From the NCBI GenBank assembly GCA_019748395.1, contig JAIEPM010000106.1:1-47977 (forward strand): 47,977 nucleotides of DNA, read 5' to 3'. The notes beneath the pieces are model-generated. The model was given only the letters and a program-made list of their open reading frames with translations. It was not told the origin of the DNA and made no database searches. Position numbers and translations under genes: made by a program. Below, one piece after another: positions 43,184 to 47,977 of this stretch (position 1 is its first letter; the number at the start of each line of letters is the position of its first letter). Origin of the DNA: Candidatus Obscuribacterales bacterium (lineage in GTDB: Bacteria; Cyanobacteriota; Vampirovibrionia; Obscuribacterales; Obscuribacteraceae).

Positions 43184-43306
43184 TTAGAACTCTGCTACCA
43201 GACCGAATGAAGCAATCAAAAGAATGCAGGCGAAATAGAAGAGGAAAAACCAAGTCCATCTGGCAATCATCTGAATTTCGGTTGGTTTGTCTTCTTTTGC
43301 GGCCAT
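43184..43306 (-). CDS. 40-residue single-helix membrane protein at the end of the cytochrome operon
   Basis: A short frame from ATG 43306 to TAA 43184. The first 16 residues are polar (MAAKEDKPTEIQMIAR), followed by one membrane helix (WTWFFLFYFACILLIASFGL) and VAEF. AGAGG stands five to six bases before the ATG, a good ribosome-binding site, and the gap to the upstream MvhD-like gene is only 36 nt in the same direction. Its size and topology resemble the small hydrophobic subunits of cytochrome b6f and other respiratory complexes, so it is probably a structural subunit of the adjacent complex. Function is inferred from position only. Confidence 0.65.
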   Translation of the reverse strand: MAAKEDKPTEIQMIARWTWFFLFYFACILLIASFGLVAEF

Positions 43307-43342
43307 ATCTACCTCTTCAACAAATTCCTTTTATCGCCAAGA

Positions 43343-43741
43343 CTACTTAGTGGCTTCCGGTGCCGCCAACTTAGCAACTTCATCCTTGAAGTCTTTGACT
43401 TCTTTGAGCAAACGCTGCGGTTGCACTTTTGAGAGCCAGAGCCCAATCACACGACGTCGGTCCACAGTTTTCTTCAAACCGGGAGGACGTTCGCCGAGCA
43501 AACGCTCACGAATCATTTTGTTGCCTTCACGGAAATAACAGTCGCCGATCTGGCAGCCCGTCACCACCACACCATCAGCACCGTTCTTCAACGCTGCTTC
43601 AATCATGAGGGGTTGAATCATTCCCGAGCAAGGGAACTTAACGACATAGCAACCAGGCATGTCCTTGAATTGGCTTTGTGAGTCAACCTGATTACTCAGG
43701 TCGCAAGAACGTTCACAAATTAGCGTCATTATCTTGGTCAT
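43343..43741 (-). CDS. MvhD/FlpD-type hydrogenase iron-sulfur (delta) subunit-like protein
   Basis: 132 residues, the usual size of MvhD. The family core is present: VVKFPCSGMIQPLMIEAALK (residues 33-52) and GADGVVVTGCQIGDCYFREGN (54-74). Cys9, Cys13, Cys31, Cys38, Cys63 and Cys68 are candidates for the [2Fe-2S] cluster. MvhD passes electrons between hydrogenases or formate dehydrogenases and heterodisulfide reductase HdrA, and occurs fused in QmoB. Here no Hdr, hydrogenase or formate dehydrogenase gene is seen; instead it follows a cytochrome b carrying two [4Fe-4S] motifs by 9 nt. It therefore probably takes or gives electrons to that protein. It has an extra C-terminal basic segment. Confidence 0.85.
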   Translation of the reverse strand: MTKIMTLICERSCDLSNQVDSQSQFKDMPGCYVVKFPCSGMIQPLMIEAALKNGADGVVVTGCQIGDCYFREGNKMIRERLLGERPPGLKKTVDRRRVIGLWLSKVQPQRLLKEVKDFKDEVAKLAAPEATK

Positions 43742-43750
43742 ATCGGCATC

Positions 43751-44929
43751 CTAGGATTGTGAAAGAAGAGCCTTGATTTTGTTTGTCACCTCGCCGTCCG
43801 GTTGCTCCGGAAGGTCGATGGCATCGAAAGCGCAAGCGCCTACACATAGTCCGCATCCGGAGCAACGATTAGGCAATACTGTCGCCCTGAGTTTGAAACG
43901 TGAACCTGCCGGTGCCGGAACCATTTCGATGGCTTCGTAGGGGCAGTCCTTGTCGCAAAGTGAACAACCGGTACACTTGTCACCGACTACTTCAGCCGGA
44001 TCAAAGGGTTCCACCTTACCTGAAGCGGCTTCCACCAGGAAGGGCAAAGGCAGGAAAGTGAAGAAAAGCGTGATACCGGAGATGACTACCCAGTAAGTTG
44101 TGGGATCCATCTTGGTCAGCATGTAATAAGGCCAGAGGAAGAACCAGTCCATTTCGAACTCGGTGGGCTGAGTGGTGAGAACAGCCATCTTCTCCATATG
44201 AATCGGGAAGAAGAAAACGAAAACAAGCACAATCGCCACAAGCGCGTAATTAATAACAGGCGGCGGCGTAACAACCGGTCTTGCCATACGAACATAGTGC
44301 AGCCAGAGACCGAATAGCAAGAAGAACGACAGTCCTATGTGTATGAACAAATAGTTGGAAAGAGTCAGGTTGGTGATTGCCGAACCGTTGATGAACCAGG
44401 CTTTCAAAGCCTGCCCGAGAACCGGAATAGCTTCCAGAGCGGTAACCGTCATACGGGTCAGTACAAGCGACCTTTCGTCCCAGACCAGGTAATAACCGGT
44501 TTGGCCGATGAAGAGCACCAGGATCAAAAGAATCACACCGGTGAACCATTGAAGCCAGCGATACTGCCTGTAGCGGTCAGTGAACCAAACACGAATGGCG
44601 TGCAAAACAATCGTAAGAACCATGGCGTCACCGGCATAGCGGTGTATGCCGCGGACAACATTGCCGAAAGGAATTTTGTTGGTTATGTAATCAACTGAAG
44701 TGAAAGCGTTAATCAGTTCTTTCGAAGAATAAGCACTGTCGATGGTCGGAATGTAATATCCGAAAAGCAACAAGCCGGACAGGAAAAGTACCCAGAGGAA
44801 GAACTGCGGAATAGCACCGTGGTAATAGAAAGGGTTGTATTTGCTGGTGAGCGCTACGTTGGTGTAGTGCTCGATCCATTGCATCATTTTGCTTAGACCG
44901 TCTGTATAGACTTTTTGTTGCTGCGCCAT
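43751..44929 (-). CDS. Cytochrome b fused to a C-terminal 2x[4Fe-4S] ferredoxin domain
   Basis: 392 residues. The cytochrome b part has about seven membrane helices. All four heme ligands are present: His96 and His110 (GIHRYAGDAMVLTIVLHAIR), His197 and His211 (FIHIGLSFFLLFGLWLHYVR), both pairs with 13 residues between. The second-pair spacing is bc1-like (b6 has 14). Where PEWY is expected stands EMDWFFLWPYYML, so the Qo motif is altered. The C-terminal 75 residues hold two ferredoxin cysteine sets, CTGCSLCDKDCP (319-330) and CSGCGLCVGACAF (356-368). By the positive-inside rule they should face the cytoplasm. This combination suggests electron exchange between heme b and a cytoplasmic iron-sulfur partner, most likely the adjacent MvhD-like protein. 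Confidence 0.88.
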   Translation of the reverse strand: MAQQQKVYTDGLSKMMQWIEHYTNVALTSKYNPFYYHGAIPQFFLWVLFLSGLLLFGYYIPTIDSAYSSKELINAFTSVDYITNKIPFGNVVRGIHRYAGDAMVLTIVLHAIRVWFTDRYRQYRWLQWFTGVILLILVLFIGQTGYYLVWDERSLVLTRMTVTALEAIPVLGQALKAWFINGSAITNLTLSNYLFIHIGLSFFLLFGLWLHYVRMARPVVTPPPVINYALVAIVLVFVFFFPIHMEKMAVLTTQPTEFEMDWFFLWPYYMLTKMDPTTYWVVISGITLFFTFLPLPFLVEAASGKVEPFDPAEVVGDKCTGCSLCDKDCPYEAIEMVPAPAGSRFKLRATVLPNRCSGCGLCVGACAFDAIDLPEQPDGEVTNKIKALLSQS

Positions 44930-44977
44930 CTGACGACTACCTTCTCTTGACTTTCAACTTTAGTGCGAACCGAGAAA

Positions 44978-45499
44978 CTATTTTTTGGCTGGAAGAATTG
45001 TTTTTTCTTCCGCGCCCCAACGACCCATGGCTTGAATCCCGAGTGCGCCCGCTAAGAGTGCGAGTCCGAGAAACAAAGCGTATGCGTTATAAACGTAGTT
45101 CTTATCTACATTCATCAGACCAACGACTTTTTTGAGGTTCTCTTCACCGCCGAGGCTGCTTTCGATACTGGCGCGAAGCTCTTTTCCGTAAACCTCACCG
45201 TTTTTCTTCAGCAACTCAGCTTCCCAGTTTTTGAGAGCATCGGCGCCGGCCTGCTCTTCCGACTGAGGCTGCTTGGGCAGCATGTCCAGCATGGAAACGC
45301 CGATGCTGCCGTATTGCTTCATGAGTTCGGGAATGCGCACACAAGATTCCCCGGAAACTCTGGCTTCCGGATTGACTTGCGCAGGCAGAAGTTCTGCCGC
45401 AGGCATAAACAATGCAGCGCATCCCAGCGTGGCCGCAGCTGCAGCCAGGCAGATCACTATGCTTATAGGTCCTGGTTTTCTCTCTTCGGCGGAGCCCAT
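44978..45499 (-). CDS. Unrecognised two-helix membrane subunit of the cytochrome operon
   Basis: 173 residues. Helices at about 12-32 (ISIVICLAAAAATLGCAALF) and 137-158 (YNAYALFLGLALLAGALGIQ) flank some 100 hydrophilic residues, probably outside the inner membrane. The loop has one cysteine (GESCVRIPELM) and no CxxCH heme c motif. The segment ESCVRIPELMKQYGSIGVSM does not match a family I know. It lies 3 nt after the previous gene and 48 nt before the ferredoxin-fused cytochrome b, so it is probably a subunit of the same complex, perhaps in the position a cytochrome c or f would hold. That is conjecture. Confidence 0.7.
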   Translation of the reverse strand: MGSAEERKPGPISIVICLAAAAATLGCAALFMPAAELLPAQVNPEARVSGESCVRIPELMKQYGSIGVSMLDMLPKQPQSEEQAGADALKNWEAELLKKNGEVYGKELRASIESSLGGEENLKKVVGLMNVDKNYVYNAYALFLGLALLAGALGIQAMGRWGAEEKTILPAKK

Positions 45500-45502
45500 C
45501 GT

Positions 45503-45832
45503 TTACTTCCTTCCCCCTTGCCTCTCAGAATCCGTTATGGAGCCTGTTTGATCGTTCTTACATTTTGCATTTTTGCGAGCTTCTAGAAACTTCTCGATTT
45601 TTTCGAAGAGCTCCACTCTTTTAGTCAGGCGACCTTTCGCCTTCTCCTCAAAATAGATGAAGTAGCCTTGCACGGTGACCAGCAGCAAAGTTGTTGCGGT
45701 GCCACCGAGAAGCACTCCCCAGTCGGAGAGTCCGCCATGCTCGTTGACCTGTCTCCACCCGGCAAAAAACCAGGACAGACTAATCACCGAGGCGGCGAAC
45801 ATACTCCATTTGAGTGACCAGTGGATGCTCAT
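45503..45832 (-). CDS. Unrecognised small membrane subunit of the cytochrome operon
   Basis: 109 residues with two helices, about 9-25 (SMFAASVISLSWFFAGW) and 40-61 (VLLGGTATTLLLVTVQGYFI), followed by a basic cytoplasmic tail (EKAKGRLTKRVELFEKIEKF). No cofactor motif. GAGG precedes ATG 45832, 7 nt after the 616-residue cytochrome b, and the next gene starts 3 nt after its stop, so it belongs to the operon. A role as an accessory subunit is inferred from position. Confidence 0.68.
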   Translation of the reverse strand: MSIHWSLKWSMFAASVISLSWFFAGWRQVNEHGGLSDWGVLLGGTATTLLLVTVQGYFIYFEEKAKGRLTKRVELFEKIEKFLEARKNAKCKNDQTGSITDSERQGGRK

Positions 45833-45839
45833 CGATACC

Positions 45840-47690
45840 TCAAGATGCAGCCGAAGCAGTTTCTGTCTTCACGGTTTTAGCCGGTTCTTGCGGCGCCTTC
45901 ATCTTTGGAATCATGACGATACAAGCAACTGTCGTGACTGCTCCAAGTACCATCCAGATCCAGTCGATTTCAGGAACGGTAAGCGGATAGAAAGCTCCCG
46001 AAACAGACTTCTCGGTACCTGGTGTCATGCGGTTGCAGAAAGTAATGTAGTCTGCGCACCAGCGGTTGCTCACCATATAGTCCAGGGTGTTCACATAAGG
46101 CACCGGAGTTGGTACTCCGGCTTTATCGACAACCATGAAGCTCGGGATAGCATTGAAGAGGGGATCCAGCCAGCCACCGGCATTCGGATTGTTGGCGATT
46201 GCATAAATCGCTTCAATATTCTCTTTGCCCGGATAATCTTTCAGATGATGCAGGCTCTGATAATCCCAGTAGTTAGGATTGAAATTGGCTTTGTTGGCCG
46301 GGTCGCTATTGCTTGCCAGTGCCACCAGTTTCTCGACTTCATCGCCTTTGGCTACGCTGCCGAGCATCTTGCAAAGTCCATAAGTCCAGCCCTGGGTTAA
46401 CGGTCCGAAGAACATTTCGGTGATCGCCATGTAGTAATAGACTACGGCCCAGAAGGTCTGAATTGCAGCCAGCACACCCATGGCGATACAGCCCTTGACG
46501 GCAACGGCTTTTTCTTGAACCGTTTTGAAAGACTTCGTATAAACGAAGAGCTGCATGAGGATACCGACATCGATAAGACCCCAGAGGAATGAGCGCCAGT
46601 AGGGCGGGTCATAGTGAATGTTGGCGATGTTGACGATGATCAGGACCGAGAAAACGATCCAGCATACAAAGCCCATAAGCGCAACATAGAAGATGAACGG
46701 ACGTTTGTGAATATCCTTTTCTGCGCCTGTTGCCCAGACATCGATGAATGGCAGCAGAATTACTGAAATCGGAATGACCATCGTGATTTCGGTAGCGACA
46801 ACGGGCTCCAGATATTTGTACATCTGGTATAGACCGAGGAAGTACCAGTCGGAAAGGATCGGCAGCGGTGTGACGTCCGGATTGGAACGGTGACCAAGTG
46901 CTGCAGGCATGATAATCGCCACAATCACGAGCATCATGGTCACGATAATACGCTTGGTCCAGTTAAACGGAATGCGCTTGAAGCCTGTTCTATAGAAATA
47001 TAGTTCCACCAGAATAAGCGGAATGGCTGAAAACGCCATGTGAATCGAGAAAAAGCGGGTGATCGTTTCCTGAGTGATAGCACCACCGGCGCCCAGCAAG
47101 AATTCTGCAGTGTTCCAACCAAGGTGCAGGGACTTGACCAGCGGCAGGTAATAGTCACCCATGACCGGGAACTGGTCCATGTAGGTCGGGAATGTTGCGA
47201 ATACCTTTGTAGCCCAAAATGCGCGCTGGTTCCAGATCAACAGATAACCGGTCAGACCGGAGTACATTGAAAGCAAAAGGGTCACAAGTGCAATTGCAAT
47301 GTTGAATTCTTTGCCCGGCTTATAGTCGGCGCAAATAAACATGCGGAAAAGACGCATCGTGGCGGCGATAATCATCGCGTCCGCCCCGTATTTATGCACA
47401 CCTCTCCAGATATTGCCGAAAAGAATTTCGTGCTGAATATGCAGAATCGAATCAAAGGCTGCCGGTTTTGTCGGCACGTACCACATGATCAAAACGCAAC
47501 CCGAAAGAATAACAAGAAACCAAACCAGGTAGAAAATTCCACCCAACGAATAGAAAGGATTGGTTTTCGCCTCCTGGTGGTGGTGCTCGTCGAATATGTC
47601 GATATTATTCAAACGAGTCTGCAGCCAGTCACCGGCTTTAGTAAGTGCTCCGGCTAAGCTGGAGCTTTTGGCATCTGCTGTACTAGGCAA
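45840..47690 (-). CDS. Cytochrome b of a Rieske/cytochrome b complex, lacking the expected heme bH ligands
   Basis: 616 residues, long for a cytochrome b (380-440). Helix B has His99 (RGVHKYGADAMIIAATMRLF), but Arg113 stands 14 residues later where the bH His belongs; helix D has His217 (FFSIHMAFSAIPLILVELYF) with Tyr231 at the matching position. The two bL-type ligands are therefore kept and both bH-type ligands lost. A Qo-type motif follows: PILSDWYFLGLYQM (SDWY at 280-283). About 440-570 is a hydrophilic insert (KGDEVEKLVALASNSDP; WDYQSLHHLKDYPGKENIE), then a last helix at 575-595. No CxxCH is present. The start is TTG 47690, with GGAGG nine bases upstream, overlapping the Rieske gene by eight bases. 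Confidence 0.87.
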   Translation of the reverse strand: MPSTADAKSSSLAGALTKAGDWLQTRLNNIDIFDEHHHQEAKTNPFYSLGGIFYLVWFLVILSGCVLIMWYVPTKPAAFDSILHIQHEILFGNIWRGVHKYGADAMIIAATMRLFRMFICADYKPGKEFNIAIALVTLLLSMYSGLTGYLLIWNQRAFWATKVFATFPTYMDQFPVMGDYYLPLVKSLHLGWNTAEFLLGAGGAITQETITRFFSIHMAFSAIPLILVELYFYRTGFKRIPFNWTKRIIVTMMLVIVAIIMPAALGHRSNPDVTPLPILSDWYFLGLYQMYKYLEPVVATEITMVIPISVILLPFIDVWATGAEKDIHKRPFIFYVALMGFVCWIVFSVLIIVNIANIHYDPPYWRSFLWGLIDVGILMQLFVYTKSFKTVQEKAVAVKGCIAMGVLAAIQTFWAVVYYYMAITEMFFGPLTQGWTYGLCKMLGSVAKGDEVEKLVALASNSDPANKANFNPNYWDYQSLHHLKDYPGKENIEAIYAIANNPNAGGWLDPLFNAIPSFMVVDKAGVPTPVPYVNTLDYMVSNRWCADYITFCNRMTPGTEKSVSGAFYPLTVPEIDWIWMVLGAVTTVACIVMIPKMKAPQEPAKTVKTETASAAS

Positions 47691-47977
47691 TTCCCCCGGC
47701 CTCCAGTGAAACGATACTGATTTTTTCTCCGTCTGTTTTCACAGTAAATTGTCTTGGAGGACGCGGAGCTGGTCCGGAAACCACCTTGCCTCCTTGAGCA
47801 ATGTCGTAAACGCTTAAGTGACACGGACAGGCAAAAACCGGTCCGTTTGGTTTGAAGTTATAGCCCTTGAGACACTCTTCAGGATCTTTGACGAAATTGA
47901 AGATGCAACCAAGGTGCGGACAAATACGGCTGTAAGCCACAACTTCGCCGGTGGGCAGCTTAACTGCAAATCCAGGA
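47683..47977 (-). CDS. Rieske iron-sulfur protein, C-terminal part (runs off the window)
   Basis: Partial: the frame continues past 47977, so the N-terminus, with its expected membrane anchor, is missing. The visible 97 residues contain both [2Fe-2S] boxes, CPHLGC and CPCHLS, supplying two Cys and two His ligands plus the disulfide cysteines. The second box has Leu where CPCHGS normally has Gly. GPAPRPPRQFTVKTDGEKI is the usual Pro loop and closing strand. It is the quinol-oxidising partner of the cytochrome b encoded next, whose start it overlaps by eight bases. The first in-frame GTG within the window (47940) is not the real start. Confidence 0.93.
   Translation of the reverse strand, partial: PGFAVKLPTGEVVAYSRICPHLGCIFNFVKDPEECLKGYNFKPNGPVFACPCHLSVYDIAQGGKVVSGPAPRPPRQFTVKTDGEKISIVSLEAGGIA

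Noticed and set aside
1-47977. tRNA, rRNA, CRISPR arrays and prophage genes
   Set aside because: None was recognised on reading the sequence; no regular spaced repeats and no integrase- or transposase-like proteins. A covariance-model search was not possible.

Overview
The window reads as chromosomal DNA of a diderm, non-photosynthetic bacterium. lpxB and an msbA-like exporter (lipid A), TonB-like proteins and a lipoprotein indicate an outer membrane. Several families of type IV prepilin-like proteins, a TPR-bearing Ser/Thr kinase, large proteins without recognisable relatives and a Rieske/cytochrome b operon are together reminiscent of Melainabacteria (Vampirovibrionia), especially Obscuribacterales. 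That placement is inference from gene style; no marker in the window settles it. I see no rRNA, tRNA, CRISPR array, transposase or phage gene.

Layout. 1-2780: an SRPBCC/ArsR regulatory pair with a candidate operator, a rhodanese, a small exported protein and a pentapeptide-repeat protein. 2783-14836: a pilin island with two three-gene modules in the same order (PilV-like, PilW-like, PilX-like) at 3326-6241 and 11961-14768. Between them lie a 1141-residue fused MFS/spermidine-synthase/TPR membrane protein and a second copy of the first PilX-like gene. 14921-19416: a polytopic membrane protein, then a coupled minus-strand operon of a deoxyribosyltransferase-like/amidohydrolase-like fusion, cutA and an acyl-CoA synthetase. 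19539-26050: a DUF3465 lipoprotein, ruvX, sixA, and a minus-strand operon of two TonB-like paralogues feeding into a GGDEF protein. 26322-32041: the tight operon secG-ubiE-lpxB-msbA-hsp70. 32080-35859: hisS followed by a membrane-anchored Ser/Thr kinase. 36118-43067: an exported protein, a cysteine-peptidase-like protein, a 949-residue protein of unknown function behind a 22-bp palindrome, and a three-gene operon with two double-domain YbjQ proteins.

43184-47977 is the most interesting part: a minus-strand respiratory operon running off the right edge. In order of transcription it encodes a Rieske protein (partial), a 616-residue cytochrome b, two small unrecognised membrane proteins, a 392-residue cytochrome b fused to two [4Fe-4S] motifs, an MvhD-type iron-sulfur subunit, and a 40-residue single-helix protein. 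The two cytochromes b differ in their heme ligands. The 392-residue protein has all four histidines. The 616-residue protein keeps the two expected for heme bL but has Arg and Tyr where the bH histidines should be, while carrying the better Qo-type motif (SDWY). This suggests an asymmetric quinol-oxidising complex whose low-potential branch could connect to an iron-sulfur chain and MvhD. The residues are seen directly; the electron path is inference.
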